NCBI RefSeq assembly: GCF_001544615.1
Contig: NZ_FCNV02000004.1
Span: 310,001-374,000, forward strand
Reading direction: 5' to 3'
Origin: Caballeronia concitans
GTDB lineage: Bacteria > Pseudomonadota > Gammaproteobacteria > Burkholderiales > Burkholderiaceae
DNA length: 64,000 nucleotides
Below the pieces are notes generated by a model that saw only the letters and a program-made list of their open reading frames with translations, was not told where the DNA came from and searched no databases. The position numbers and the translations under genes are program-made. Each line of letters starts with the position of its first letter. Position 1 is the stretch's first letter. Shown here one piece after another: positions 28,065-38,293 of this stretch.

Positions 28065-28244
28065 CTGGCGTCTCTCTATGTCCAATGTACGTGCCGCGTC
28101 CGGATTCCCGCGCGGCATCTTGTGAGAGCGATATTAGTGGGATAGCATCCGGCCCGTAAGGTCATTTTCGGACAGGCGCGAGTCCCCGGAGGACAACGCC
28201 AAGAGCACGCAAGAGCAACGCAAACAGCACGCGAAGAGGATGCC

Positions 28245-29270
28245 GTGGCCACGAGCCGCCCGCCGTATAACGAGCGCATGTACGCGCCATACAAGATCGC
28301 CGCGCTGGTGGAAGTGCTGGCGGAACAGGGCATCGCGCCCGCCGACAGTCTGCGCGGCACCGGCGTGAATCCCGATCAGATCTACGATGCCTCCGTGCTC
28401 ACGTCGGTCGCGCAATATGCAACCGTATGCAGGAACGCGGTCTCGCAATCATGCGATCCCGCCACGCCGTTCAAGGTCGGCATGCGGCTGCATCTTTCCG
28501 CATACGGCATGTATGGCTACGCGCTCATGTCATGCCTTTCGCTGCGCGAGTACTTCAAGCTGGGCGTGAAGTATCACAGTCTCGCGACGCCCACGGTCAC
28601 GATCGAATGGACGGAGTATCCGGACCGCATGGTGTGGACGTTTCCGGATGCGTTCGTGTCGAGCCCGTCGCGCGAGTTGCGCGAGTTCATCATCGAGCAG
28701 CAATACACGCAGCATGTGACGCATCTTCAGGATGTCGCCGGCAGCGCGTGTCCGCCGGTCAAGGCGTGCTTCTCGTATCCCGCGCCCGCGCATGCGGACA
28801 TTTATTCGCAATATCTGGGTTGCCCCTGCTTCTTCGATCAGCCGCAATGCGAGCTCGTCTATGACAGCGCGATACTCGACCGCAAGCCGCAACTCGCACA
28901 CAAGCTCACGGCCACGCTGCTGCAGGAAACATGCGACAGGCTGATCGGCCAGGCGAAGACATCGACCGGCGTGGCCGGCGAGGTCTATCAGATTTTGATG
29001 AGCACGCCCGGCACGTTCGCCGGCATGGAAGCAGTGGCGCAGTCACTGCACATGACGACGCGCACCTTGCGGCGGCGTCTCGAAGCGGAAGACACGTCGT
29101 TTCTCGCCATCGTGGATGACGTGCGCCGCTCGCTCGCGCTGGAGTATCTGAAGACGACGAAGATGAGCACCGACGATATCGCGATGCTCCTCGGCTTCAG
29201 CGACGCCGCCAACTTTCGCCGCGCACTGAAGCGCTGGACGGGCAAAGGTCCGGGCGAATTGCGGCGTTGA
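28245..29270 (+). CDS. AraC-family transcriptional regulator (OruR/ArgR-like N-terminus)
   Basis: This 341-residue protein has an N-terminal sensing domain of the type seen in OruR-like AraC regulators (YKIAALVEVLAEQGI; QYATVCRNAV) and a C-terminal double HTH (MEAVAQSLHMTTRTLRRRLE, then DIAMLLGFSDAANFRRALKR). The start is GTG at 28245, preceded by an AGAGGA ribosome site; the ATG at 28278 is the alternative. It is divergent from the BKACE operon across a 180-base gap and probably activates it in response to the imported substrate (inference). Confidence 0.87.
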   Translation: MATSRPPYNERMYAPYKIAALVEVLAEQGIAPADSLRGTGVNPDQIYDASVLTSVAQYATVCRNAVSQSCDPATPFKVGMRLHLSAYGMYGYALMSCLSLREYFKLGVKYHSLATPTVTIEWTEYPDRMVWTFPDAFVSSPSRELREFIIEQQYTQHVTHLQDVAGSACPPVKACFSYPAPAHADIYSQYLGCPCFFDQPQCELVYDSAILDRKPQLAHKLTATLLQETCDRLIGQAKTSTGVAGEVYQILMSTPGTFAGMEAVAQSLHMTTRTLRRRLEAEDTSFLAIVDDVRRSLALEYLKTTKMSTDDIAMLLGFSDAANFRRALKRWTGKGPGELRR

Positions 29271-29790
29271 AGCGCCGGTACGCTGCTGCCGAAGCGCTCG
29301 CGCTCGCTGTCTTGCAATCGAACGGCTCGATGGTGCGCGCGGCTATGGTTCTCGTGTTCATACAGACTCCGATGTTCAAGTGCATTCCACACCCGAATCT
29401 CCGCCGACACCGGACTCATTTGCGCACACCTGTTCGATTCGCAGCCCGTTTCATATGGACGACGAAACCTCGATTGGTTAGATGGAATGAGGGATACGGA
29501 CAAACACGGATAAAGGCGCGCTTGCCGCCACGACGCGGAATAGATTAGGCATACGCACGTTATTCAATTTCGTCAGAAAAATTTCACTCGCGACGTCGAA
29601 CCGCGGGCCGCAATGTGGCCTTCCGCGCATACCGGAAAAAAGCAGGCTGATACGGTTTCACCACGCGCAATTCTCTCTCACGCATCCGGGTTGCGATCCT
29701 CTGCTTTCCTTATGAACGATCTTGGAAAGCCCTAACAGCATGTCTGCCCAATCCGTTTGAGCCAACCACACGCGCCGGGGCCTGCTTAAC
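29271..29790. other. Intergenic region upstream of the polysaccharide locus
   Basis: About 520 bases of lower GC precede the tyrosine kinase gene and should contain the main promoter of the polysaccharide operon. I looked for an RcsB-type box and a clear -35/-10 pair but could not support either. No gene, hairpin or repeat stands out. Confidence 0.4.
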
Positions 29791-32037
29791 ATGATTTCCA
29801 AAGTCAAAACGTATGACGAAGCCGTTGCGGAAAACGGCGACGAAATTCCGTTTGCTTCGCTAATCGATACAGTCATCAACCATCGCGTGCTCATTGCAAT
29901 GGTGGTGACGTTCACCCTGCTGCTCGGCGCCGCGTATGCCTATCTGAGTCCGCCCATCTTTCAGTCCGCGATTCTCATCAAGGTCGAGGACAACAAGGAC
30001 GTATCGAATTCGCGTCCCGGCGATCCGTTGAGCAACATGCTGCCGACGCTGGACGATCGTTCGTCCGCTGAAGGCGAGATGCAGGTGATCGGCTCGAAGC
30101 TCGTCGTCTCGCGCGCCGTCGATGCGCTCAAGCTCTATATCAGCGCCTATCCGCGGCGCTTTCCGGTGATCGGCAACCGGCTCGCGCATCACGACGGCCA
30201 GCTTTCGGAGCCGGGACTCTTCGGCTTCGGCGACTACGCGTGGGGCGACGAGTCCATCAGCGTTCCCGACTTCGACGTGCCGCGCCAACTGGAAGGCGTG
30301 AAGTTCACCGTGACCGCACGCAAGGACGGGCAATATGAACTGAGCAATGCCGCGCTCGGCACGCCGGTCGTCGGCACCGTGGGCGAAGTGCTGCTCGTGC
30401 AGACCTCGAAAGGTCCGGTGCGGCTGCTCGTGACCTCGCTGAAAGGCAATCCAGGCGTCGGCTTCGATGTCGTTCATTACTCGCGGCAGTTGACCATCGA
30501 CGCGATTCAGAGCCAGTTGAAGATCACCGAGCAGGGCAACAAGTCGAGCGTGCTCAAGGTGACGCTCGAAAGCGCGGACCCCGTGCAAGTGGCCGCGACC
30601 ATCAACGAGATCGGGCGTCAATATGTCAGGCTCAACGGCGACCGCAAGGCGGTGATCGCGGAGAACTCGCTGACCTATCTGCAGCGGCAGTTGCCCGTGC
30701 TCAAACGTCAGATGGAAGACGCGGAGAATGCGTACAACTCGTATCGCGACAAGAACGCGATGCTGGATACCGACGAAACGAATCGCCTGATTCTGAAGCA
30801 GACCGCCGATGCGAACGCGCAACTGCTGTCGTTGCGTCACACGCGCGATGACCTGGCGACCACGTTCTCCAACGCGCATCCGAGAATCACGTCGATCGAC
30901 AAGCAGATCGCGGCAACCGAGCAGTTCCTGGCCAAGCTGAACGACCGCACCCGTTCCATGCCGATGGAAGAGCAAGGCGCGCTGCGTCTCTTGCGCAACG
31001 TCCGCGTCAGCACGGACCTTTACACGGCGCTGCGCAACAACATCGAAGAGATGATGCTGATCAAGGCGGGCAAGGCGGCGTCCGTTCAGTTGATCGATAC
31101 CGCCGACGTGCCCGAGCTGCCCGTGAAGCCGATCAAATGGCTCGCGTTCGCCATTGCGCTCGCGCTGGGGCTCTTCCTGGCCGTGGGCCTTGCGATGCTG
31201 CTCGACCGCATCTTCCGAGGCGTGACCGACACGCAAGAGATCGAGATCGAAACGGGCCTGAGCGTGTTCGCGACCATTCCGCAGAGCGCGCGTCAGCCTG
31301 CGCTTTCGAGCGTCGTCAACGGCACGGCGCCGCGTCAGGCCGTGCTCGCGGCGCAGTTCCCCAAGGACCCGACGGTCGAAGCGTTGCGCATCCTGCGTTC
31401 GGCGCTGCAGTTCACGCTCGTCGGCGCGCGCAACAACGTCGTGATGATCGCGGGGCCGCTGCCCGGCGTCGGCAAGTCGTTCCTTTCGGCGAATCTCGCC
31501 ACGGTGCTCGCATCGGGCGGCACGCGCGTGCTTCTCATCGATGCGGACCTTCGCAAAGGCTATCTGCATCGGCAATTCGGCATCGAGCAAGGGCCGGGAC
31601 TCGCGAACATTCTGCTCGGCACGCATACGCTCGATGCCTCGATTCATCGCGACGTATTGCCGAATCTCGACGTGCTGCAAGGCGGTCCGTATCCGACGAG
31701 TCCCGCCGAGCTGCTGTTGGGCGCGAAGTATCGCGAGGTGATTCAGGAAGCGTCCTCGCTGTACGACATCGTGCTCGTCGATGCGCCGGCCGTGCTCGCC
31801 GTATCCGATGCGGGCGCGATTGCGCCGGCGGCAGGCTCGATCTTCCTCGTGGGCCTTTATGGGCAAACGCGCGTGGGCGAAATCAAGGAGTCGATGAAGC
31901 GGCTCAATCAGACGGGCGCGCGCGTGACCGGCGTGCTGCTCAACGGCGTCTCGCTGCATACGGCGAACAAGGCGCTTGCAGGACGCTACGGCAGCAGCGC
32001 TTACGTCGCGCATAACTACGAATCCACGCCGGAATAA
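29791..32037 (+). CDS. Polysaccharide chain-length/tyrosine autokinase (Wzc-like BY-kinase)
   Basis: This 748-residue inner-membrane protein combines a Wzz domain (TM helix near residues 31-51, PIFQSAILIKVEDN, second TM near 450-470) with a C-terminal tyrosine kinase. The kinase has Walker A GPLPGVGKS near residue 560, Walker A' VLLIDADLRKG and Walker B DIVLVDAPAVL. The C-terminal tail has a few scattered tyrosines (RYGSSAYVAHNYE) rather than a dense cluster. It should control polymer length and export in Wzy-dependent systems. It is the first gene of the polysaccharide operon, followed by 11-bp repeats. Confidence 0.92.
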   Translation: MISKVKTYDEAVAENGDEIPFASLIDTVINHRVLIAMVVTFTLLLGAAYAYLSPPIFQSAILIKVEDNKDVSNSRPGDPLSNMLPTLDDRSSAEGEMQVIGSKLVVSRAVDALKLYISAYPRRFPVIGNRLAHHDGQLSEPGLFGFGDYAWGDESISVPDFDVPRQLEGVKFTVTARKDGQYELSNAALGTPVVGTVGEVLLVQTSKGPVRLLVTSLKGNPGVGFDVVHYSRQLTIDAIQSQLKITEQGNKSSVLKVTLESADPVQVAATINEIGRQYVRLNGDRKAVIAENSLTYLQRQLPVLKRQMEDAENAYNSYRDKNAMLDTDETNRLILKQTADANAQLLSLRHTRDDLATTFSNAHPRITSIDKQIAATEQFLAKLNDRTRSMPMEEQGALRLLRNVRVSTDLYTALRNNIEEMMLIKAGKAASVQLIDTADVPELPVKPIKWLAFAIALALGLFLAVGLAMLLDRIFRGVTDTQEIEIETGLSVFATIPQSARQPALSSVVNGTAPRQAVLAAQFPKDPTVEALRILRSALQFTLVGARNNVVMIAGPLPGVGKSFLSANLATVLASGGTRVLLIDADLRKGYLHRQFGIEQGPGLANILLGTHTLDASIHRDVLPNLDVLQGGPYPTSPAELLLGAKYREVIQEASSLYDIVLVDAPAVLAVSDAGAIAPAAGSIFLVGLYGQTRVGEIKESMKRLNQTGARVTGVLLNGVSLHTANKALAGRYGSSAYVAHNYESTPE

Positions 32038-32087
32038 GCGTCGAATAAGCGTCGAATAAGCGTCGAATAAGTGTCGAATAAGCGCAG
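32033..32087 (+). repeat. Five tandem 11-bp repeats across the stop codon
   Basis: Five units of AATAAGCGTCG run from 32033 to 32087; the fourth and fifth are slightly changed (AATAAGTGTCG, AATAAGCGCAG). The stop codon of the kinase gene (32035-32037) is in the first unit. Because 11 is not a multiple of 3, successive units place TAA in each of the three frames. Confidence 0.9.
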
Positions 32088-32152
32088 CATGCGCAGTCGA
32101 AACACACGGCGGTATCCGCCCTTCGCGTTGCTTCGAGACTGGAGAGATCTTC

Positions 32153-33430
32153 ATGCGTTCGCTTACTGATCAAAAAATTGCCGTGATCGGCCTGGGCTAC
32201 GTGGGCCTGCCGCTCGCCGTCGAATTCAGCAAGCATCATGCGGTGGTGGGTTTCGATGTGAACCGTCATCGCATCGACTCGCTGCGCGAAGGACACGACG
32301 CGACGCTCGAAGTCGCCGACGAGGAACTGCGCGCGGCGCAATCGCTCGTCTTCACCGACGAGCCCGCGGCGCTCAAGGACTGCACCGTGTTCATCGCGAC
32401 CGTGCCGACGCCCATCGATCGCCACAAGCGCCCGGACCTCGGCATGCTGTTGCGCGCAAGCGAAACCATCGGTTCGGCGCTCAAGCCCGGCGATGTCGTG
32501 ATCTACGAATCGACCGTCTATCCCGGCGTGACCGAGGAAGAATGCGTGCCCGTGCTCGAACGCGTGTCGGGCTTGCGCTTCAATGTCGATTTCTTCGCGG
32601 GCTATAGCCCCGAGCGCATCAATCCGGGCGACAAGCTGCATCGCCTGCCCGACATCAAGAAGGTCACGTCCGGCTCGACGCCCGAAGTGGCCGACGCCGT
32701 CGACGCGCTCTATCGCCAGATCATCACGGCGGGCACGCACAAGGCCAGCAGCATTCGCGTGGCCGAAGCGGCGAAGGCTATCGAGAACACGCAGCGCGAC
32801 GTGAACATCGCGCTCGTCAACGAGCTGTCGATCATCTTCAACAAGATGGGCATCGACACCGAAGCCGTGTTGCTCGCGGCGGGCACGAAGTGGAACTTCC
32901 TCAACTTCAGGCCGGGACTCGTGGGCGGGCATTGCATCGGCGTGGATCCGTACTATCTGACGCACATGGCGCAATCCATCGGCTATAACCCCGAGATCAT
33001 TCTCGCGGGCCGCCGGCTGAACGACAGCATGGGCAGCTATGCGGTCTCGCAACTCGTCAAGGCGATGACGAAGGCGCGCATCTATATTCCCGGCGCGCGC
33101 GTGCTCGTGATGGGTCTCGCGTTCAAGGAGAACTGCCCCGACATGCGCAATTCGCGCGTCGTTGATATCGTCAACGAACTGAAGCAATACGGCACTAACG
33201 TCGACGTCTACGATCCCTGGATCTCGCGCGAAGACGCGTTCCACGAGTACGGCATCCAGCCGATCGAGGCGCCAGCCAAAGGCATGTACGACGCGATCGT
33301 GCTCGCGGTGTCGCATCGCGAGTTTGCCGAGATGGGTGCGGACGCGCTGCATGCGTTCGGCAAGGACCAGCATGTCGTGTACGACCTGAAATATGTGCTG
33401 CCCGCCGATGCAAGCGATCTTCGCCTGTGA
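32153..33430 (+). CDS. wbpO: Nucleotide-sugar 6-dehydrogenase, WbpO/TviB type
   Basis: This 425-residue NAD-dependent enzyme oxidises UDP-GalNAc or UDP-GlcNAc to the uronic acid. Visible features are the N-terminal Rossmann motif [43 protein letters not shown] with the catalytic Lys, and the catalytic Cys in [12 protein letters not shown] near residue 262. The sequence follows P. aeruginosa WbpO closely from memory, including the [14 protein letters not shown] end. With the next gene (WbpP-like) it should provide UDP-GalNAcA for the polymer. Confidence 0.92.
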   Translation: MRSLTDQKIAVIGLGYVGLPLAVEFSKHHAVVGFDVNRHRIDSLREGHDATLEVADEELRAAQSLVFTDEPAALKDCTVFIATVPTPIDRHKRPDLGMLLRASETIGSALKPGDVVIYESTVYPGVTEEECVPVLERVSGLRFNVDFFAGYSPERINPGDKLHRLPDIKKVTSGSTPEVADAVDALYRQIITAGTHKASSIRVAEAAKAIENTQRDVNIALVNELSIIFNKMGIDTEAVLLAAGTKWNFLNFRPGLVGGHCIGVDPYYLTHMAQSIGYNPEIILAGRRLNDSMGSYAVSQLVKAMTKARIYIPGARVLVMGLAFKENCPDMRNSRVVDIVNELKQYGTNVDVYDPWISREDAFHEYGIQPIEAPAKGMYDAIVLAVSHREFAEMGADALHAFGKDQHVVYDLKYVLPADASDLRL

Positions 33431-33472
33431 TCGCTGCTCATGACACGCTCGCGATCCGCGCTGGAGAACCCG

Positions 33473-34558
33473 ATGCCCGACCGATACGAATCCGTGTGCG
33501 AAGCATTGCGCGCGCATCCGCAAACATGGCTGATCACCGGCGTGGCGGGCTTCATCGGCTCGAACCTGCTGGAAGCGCTGCTATCGCTGGATCAGCATGT
33601 GGTCGGCCTCGACAACTTCGCGACGGGACATCAGCGCAATCTCGACGAAGTGCGCGGGATTGTCGGTGATAAGCAATGGCGGCGCTTTCGCTTCATTGAA
33701 GGCGACATCCGCAACATGGACGATTGCCGCGCCGCGCTGCATGGCGTGGATCACGTGCTGCACGAAGCCGCGCTCGGTTCGGTGCCGCGTTCGGTGCGCG
33801 ATCCCATCGCAACGCACGACGTGAATCTCAGCGGCTTTCTCAACATACTGTGCGCCGCGCGCGATGCGAAGGTCCAGAGCTTCACGTATGCGGCATCCAG
33901 CTCGACTTATGGTGATCATCCCGGCCTGCCGAAAGTGGAAGACCGCATCGGCCAGCCGCTTTCGCCCTATGCGGTGACGAAGTACGCCAACGAACTGTAC
34001 GCATCCGTGTTCGCGCGCGCGTATGACTTTCATGCGACCGGGCTGCGCTACTTCAATGTGTTCGGCAAGCGGCAGGACCCCGAAGGCGCGTATGCAGCGG
34101 TCATTCCGAAATGGACCGCCGCGCTCATCGAAGACGAGACCATCACCATCAATGGCGATGGCGAAACGAGCCGCGACTTCTGTTTCATCGACAACGTGGT
34201 GCAGGTGAACATTCTTGCGGCCAAGGCGGCGCAGGAAGCAAGGGGACAGGTGTACAACGTCGCGGTCGGCGACCGCACGACGCTCAGGCAGTTATACGAA
34301 GAACTCAAGCGGGCACTCGCGAGACATGGGATCGAGAGCCGCCGGGACGCCGTGTACGGGCCGTTCCGCGCGGGGGACGTGCGCCATTCGCAAGCCGATG
34401 TGTCCAAGGCCGAGCAGCTGCTCGGTTATGGGCGCAAGGTAGTCTTCGCGGACGGCATCGAAAAGGCCATGCCGTGGTATATCCGCTTCCTTTCCGAACA
34501 AGCTGACCGCGAGCCAATCAGCGCATCCGCGCTTTCGGCCGCACGCAGCGGGACATGA
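33473..34558 (+). CDS. wbpP: UDP-GlcNAc C4-epimerase, WbpP/TviC type
   Basis: This 361-residue extended SDR interconverts UDP-GlcNAc and UDP-GalNAc (or the uronic acids). It has the [15 protein letters not shown] cofactor motif, [27 protein letters not shown] with the catalytic Ser and [14 protein letters not shown] with Tyr/Lys. It closely follows WbpP as I remember it. I chose ATG 33473 because a GGAG site lies 7 bases upstream and MPDRYESV fits the family start; an ATG at 33440 is in frame but lacks a ribosome site. Functionally paired with the preceding dehydrogenase. Confidence 0.92.
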   Translation: MPDRYESVCEALRAHPQTWLITGVAGFIGSNLLEALLSLDQHVVGLDNFATGHQRNLDEVRGIVGDKQWRRFRFIEGDIRNMDDCRAALHGVDHVLHEAALGSVPRSVRDPIATHDVNLSGFLNILCAARDAKVQSFTYAASSSTYGDHPGLPKVEDRIGQPLSPYAVTKYANELYASVFARAYDFHATGLRYFNVFGKRQDPEGAYAAVIPKWTAALIEDETITINGDGETSRDFCFIDNVVQVNILAAKAAQEARGQVYNVAVGDRTTLRQLYEELKRALARHGIESRRDAVYGPFRAGDVRHSQADVSKAEQLLGYGRKVVFADGIEKAMPWYIRFLSEQADREPISASALSAARSGT

Positions 34559-34568
34559 GGCAGATGCG

Positions 34569-35939
34569 TTGATTTCCCAATTCGCTGCACTGAGAGACCG
34601 TCTTCTGCAGCTTCACCCCGATCATCTGCGCGCGGCGCGCGGCATGGCGAGGGTGGCCATTTTCGTTCTGCTCGGGCGATGCGCGGGCGCGGCCAAGGAG
34701 ATGGTCATCGCGTATCGCTACGGCATCAGCAACGTGGTCGATGCGTATCAGATCACGCTGACGCTCGTCTCGTGGCTGCCCGCCGCATGCTCGGCCGTGT
34801 TCGCCATCGTGCTCGTGCCGATGTTCGTCGATCTGCGCAGGGAGTCCGTCGAGGAAGAAACGCGCTTTCTCGGCGAACTGGTCGCATGGGCGATGCTCGT
34901 CGGCCTGATGTTCACGGCGATCATCTATCTCGTCTGGCCTTATGTCCTGCACTTCATGGCGGGCAATCTGTCGGCGCAGACGCGGGACATGGCGCATCAC
35001 ATGATGGTGGTGATGGCGCCCATCGGCGTGCTCATCATGGTGGTCACCGCTTACTCCACGCGCCTGCAATCGCGCGAACGCCACATCGCGACACTGCTCG
35101 ACGGCCTGCCCGCCGTCATGACGCTGCTGCTCGTTCTCTTCGTCACCGACAAGACCGCGATGGTGCCGCTCATGTACGGCACGCTGATCGGCTATATCGC
35201 GCTCGTGCTCGTGCTGTGGCCGCTCGCGGGCAAGGTCGACGGCAAGTACAGCCGCCTGAGCCTCACGTTCACCTCGCGCCGCTGGCAGCCCATCTATCAC
35301 GCGGTGCGTGTGTTCATGCTCGGGCAACTCGTGGTGTGCTGCTCGCCCGCACTCGATCAGTATTTCGTCGCGCATCTGGGCGATGGCGCCGTCGCCACGC
35401 TCGGCTATGCGAACCGCGTGTTCGGCTTGCTGTTGAGCATGGGCGCGCTTGCCATCGCGCAGGGCACGCTGCCGGTGCTGTCCGACATTCTCGGCAAGGA
35501 CGACATCAACCGCGCGCGCCACACTGCGTTTCTGTGGTCCCTGATGGCGCTCGGCGCGGGAGCGGTGGCCGCGCTCATCACGTATCCGCTTGCGCCGTGG
35601 ATCGTCGAAGTGCTGTTCCAGCGCGGCGCGTTCACCGCGCAGAACACCGTGCTCGTGGCCGACCTCATGCGTTATGCGCTGGTGCAGTTGCCGTTCTACT
35701 TCGCCGCGCTCGTGACGATGAACCTGCTCTCGGTCGAGGGCCGCTACAAGGACATGGCTATCGTGACCGCGCTCGGCTTCGCGGTGAAGGTGGTCGCCAA
35801 TGCGGTGCTCACGCGCTGGATCGGCATGCCGGGCGTGCTCGTCGGAACCGGCATGATGCACGCGACGGTGTTCGTCGTGTCGATGATGATCACGCGGCGG
35901 GTGCCGCCTGCAAATCTCACGGGAGGACCGGTTCGATGA
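34569..35939 (+). CDS. MurJ/MviN-family flippase (likely Wzx role)
   Basis: This 456-residue inner-membrane protein of the MOP superfamily has about twelve to fourteen hydrophobic helices. VDAYQITLTLVSWLPAACSA near residues 58-77 and VLFQRGAFTAQNTVLVADLM near 350 match the MurJ pattern rather than classical Wzx. Inside this locus it probably flips the lipid-linked repeat unit. The start is TTG at 34569 with GAGG 8 bases upstream; the next ATG (34644) would remove the first 25 residues. Its stop overlaps the next start (ATGA). Confidence 0.87.
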   Translation: MISQFAALRDRLLQLHPDHLRAARGMARVAIFVLLGRCAGAAKEMVIAYRYGISNVVDAYQITLTLVSWLPAACSAVFAIVLVPMFVDLRRESVEEETRFLGELVAWAMLVGLMFTAIIYLVWPYVLHFMAGNLSAQTRDMAHHMMVVMAPIGVLIMVVTAYSTRLQSRERHIATLLDGLPAVMTLLLVLFVTDKTAMVPLMYGTLIGYIALVLVLWPLAGKVDGKYSRLSLTFTSRRWQPIYHAVRVFMLGQLVVCCSPALDQYFVAHLGDGAVATLGYANRVFGLLLSMGALAIAQGTLPVLSDILGKDDINRARHTAFLWSLMALGAGAVAALITYPLAPWIVEVLFQRGAFTAQNTVLVADLMRYALVQLPFYFAALVTMNLLSVEGRYKDMAIVTALGFAVKVVANAVLTRWIGMPGVLVGTGMMHATVFVVSMMITRRVPPANLTGGPVR

Positions 35940-37102
35940 ACATCACGCTGCTCGTGAGCTCGATGGGAAGCGGCGGCGCCGAGCGCGTCGCGGCCACGCT
36001 CGTCAACGCATGGAGCGAACGCGGCGACAACGTCACGCTCGTCGCCACATACAGCCGAAAGCGCGCGTGCTTCTACGCGCTGTCGGACAAGGTGCGCTTC
36101 ATCCATCTTGCCGATCGCGTCGGCAAGAGACGCGTCGGTGTGATCGGCTATGTCGAACGCCAGTTGGCCTTGCGCGCGTTTATCCGCGAAAGCCGGCCGG
36201 ATGTCGTTGTCTCGTTCCTCTACAACGTGAACGTGGCGAGCGTGCTCGCGACGGTCGGCCAGCGCGTGCCGCTCATCGTGTGCGAGCACAACGATCCTTC
36301 CGCCGATGGCCGCTCGCCGTTCTGGAATCTGGCGACGCGCATCGCCTATCCGTATGCCGACGCCGTGACGGTGCTCACCGAGAACGTCGTGAAGCCGTTT
36401 CGCGCGATGATACCGCGCGTGCGGCACATGGCGGTCATGCCGAATCCATTGCCGCCGGAACTGTTCTCGCAACCCGCGCCCGCTGCGAGCACGGACGCGC
36501 GCATGCGCCTCGTTTCGTTCGGGCGGCTGCATCCGCAAAAGAACTACGGATTACTTATCGATTCGTTTGCGTCCATTGCGAAGCGTTTTCCCCAATGGGA
36601 TCTCACCATATGGGGCGAAGGCGCGGAGCGCGCGGCATTGCAGGCGCGGATCGACCAACACGGGCTGAACGAGCGCGTGTTCATGCCGGGCGTGACCAGC
36701 GAACCGTGGATGGAAATGCGGCGCGCGCAGGCTTTCGTGATGTCGTCGCGCTTCGAGGGCTTCGGGCTCGCGCTTGCCGAGAGCATGGCGCTGGGCGTGC
36801 CGGCGGTGGCCGTCGATTGTCCGAGCGGTCCGCGCGACATCACACGCGATGGCGAAGATGCGCTGCTCGTGCCGCCGAACGATCGCGACGCGCTCGCCGC
36901 CGCATTGACGCGTCTCCTCGGCGACGAAGCCCTGCGCGCGGAACTCGCACGCAAAGGCGCGGAGTCGATTCGCGAGCGATACGCCGTCAGCGCGATCCTT
37001 CGCCTATGGGACGACCTGTTCGCACACATCGGCGTCTGCACGGCCGATGCGCAACAACCCGTGAAGCATCGCGTGCGGAATCATCAGCGTCAGGCGCTTT
37101 GA
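35936..37102 (+). CDS. Glycosyltransferase family 4
   Basis: This 388-residue GT-B enzyme should add a sugar to the lipid-linked repeat unit on the cytoplasmic face. It begins NITLLVSSMGSGGAERVAAT (donor-proximal glycine loop). It has VVSFLYNVNV, VSFGRLHPQKNYGLLIDSFA at the start of the C-terminal domain, and SRFEGFGLALAESMALG with the E-x7-E-type donor site near residue 280. The ATG overlaps the flippase stop by 4 bases and a GGGAGG site precedes it. Donor and acceptor are not predictable from sequence. Confidence 0.9.
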   Translation: MNITLLVSSMGSGGAERVAATLVNAWSERGDNVTLVATYSRKRACFYALSDKVRFIHLADRVGKRRVGVIGYVERQLALRAFIRESRPDVVVSFLYNVNVASVLATVGQRVPLIVCEHNDPSADGRSPFWNLATRIAYPYADAVTVLTENVVKPFRAMIPRVRHMAVMPNPLPPELFSQPAPAASTDARMRLVSFGRLHPQKNYGLLIDSFASIAKRFPQWDLTIWGEGAERAALQARIDQHGLNERVFMPGVTSEPWMEMRRAQAFVMSSRFEGFGLALAESMALGVPAVAVDCPSGPRDITRDGEDALLVPPNDRDALAAALTRLLGDEALRAELARKGAESIRERYAVSAILRLWDDLFAHIGVCTADAQQPVKHRVRNHQRQAL

Positions 37103-37117
37103 CAGGAGATGCGGGCC

Positions 37118-38293
37118 ATGAACAAAGTCATCCTCTTCGCCAACACGGACTGGTATCTCTACAACTTCCGCCTGTCGCTCGCTTATCGTTTGCGCGACAT
37201 GGGCCATGAAGTCGTGCTCATCTCCCCGCCCGGCGAATACGGCCCGCGACTGCGCGAACTCGGCTTTCGCTGGCATGCAGTGCCGATGATCCGCCGCAGT
37301 CTCAATCCTCTTCGCGAACTGAATCTCGTGCTATGGCTCGCGCGCCTCTTCCGTGAAGAACGGGCCGCGCTGGTGCATGGCTTCACCATCAAGAGCGCGG
37401 TTTACGGATCGCTCGGTGCGAAGCTCGCGGGCGTGCCGGCGCGCGTGAACTCGGTCGCGGGCCTCGGCTATGTATTCACCAGCCGCGATCTCAAGGCGCG
37501 CATGTTGCGGCCCGTCGTGCGCCGCGTGCTGCGTCTCGCACTCGATGGCGACGGCTGCGCGCTCATCCTTCAGAATCCCGATGACGTGCAGATGTTCAAG
37601 ACAGCGCGTCTTGTCGATGAAAGCGCCATCCATCTGATCAAGGGCTCGGGCGTGAACTGCTCGCGCTTCAAGGCGCGTCCCGCCGATGCCCCGCTCTCGC
37701 GCGAACCGCTGCGTGCGCTGCTTGCTGCGCGCATGCTGTGGGACAAGGGCATTGCCGAATTCATCGATGCAGCCCGCGCGCTCAAACGCGAGGGCCGCTC
37801 CATTCGCTTCATTCTCGCGGGGATGCCGGATGCGGGCAATCCCGCGTCGATCGAACGCGCGACCATAGAAGGCTGGGTGGCGGAAGGACTCGTCGAATGG
37901 CGCGGCCACGTCAGCGACATGCCCGCATTGCTCGCTGAAACCGACGTGATGGTGTTGCCGAGCTATCGCGAAGGCCTGCCGAAATCGCTGATCGAAGCGG
38001 CCGCGTGCGCACTGCCGCTCATCACCACCGATGCGCCCGGCTGCCGCGAGGTCGTCAGCGTGAACGGTGAGGACGGCCTGATCGTGCCCGTGCGCGATGC
38101 CGTCGCGCTCGCGAATGCACTGCGTCTTCTCGACGACGACCGCGCGCTCGCGCGCAAGCTCGGCCTCGCCGCCCGCGACAAGGCGTTGCGCGAGTTCGAC
38201 GAAGCCATCGTCATCGACAGGACGCTCGGCGTCTATCAGACGCTTGCGCCCGCGCATCAGGCGGCGCCGTCGTCGGTCGGTATCGCGCGGTGA
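37118..38293 (+). CDS. Glycosyltransferase family 4
   Basis: This 391-residue GT-B enzyme begins NKVILFANTDWYLYNFRLSL, a pattern common in O-antigen transferases that follow WbpP-type pathways. VNSVAGLGYVFTS lies near residue 110 and LPSYREGLPKSLIEAAACAL gives the E-x7-E donor-binding region near residue 290. I chose ATG 37118 because the AGGAG at 37104-37108 is 9 bases away; the ATG at 37109 is too close to it. It is followed by another GT4 gene with a 4-base GTGA overlap. Confidence 0.9.
   Translation: MNKVILFANTDWYLYNFRLSLAYRLRDMGHEVVLISPPGEYGPRLRELGFRWHAVPMIRRSLNPLRELNLVLWLARLFREERAALVHGFTIKSAVYGSLGAKLAGVPARVNSVAGLGYVFTSRDLKARMLRPVVRRVLRLALDGDGCALILQNPDDVQMFKTARLVDESAIHLIKGSGVNCSRFKARPADAPLSREPLRALLAARMLWDKGIAEFIDAARALKREGRSIRFILAGMPDAGNPASIERATIEGWVAEGLVEWRGHVSDMPALLAETDVMVLPSYREGLPKSLIEAAACALPLITTDAPGCREVVSVNGEDGLIVPVRDAVALANALRLLDDDRALARKLGLAARDKALREFDEAIVIDRTLGVYQTLAPAHQAAPSSVGIAR

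Noticed and set aside
32033-32087. Short CRISPR array
   Set aside because: Units are 11 bp with no spacers and no cas genes; simple tandem repeat.
29860-32154. Long open frame antisense to the tyrosine autokinase
   Set aside because: Arg/His/Asp-rich composition typical of an antisense shadow; the plus-strand gene has clear Wzz and Walker motifs.
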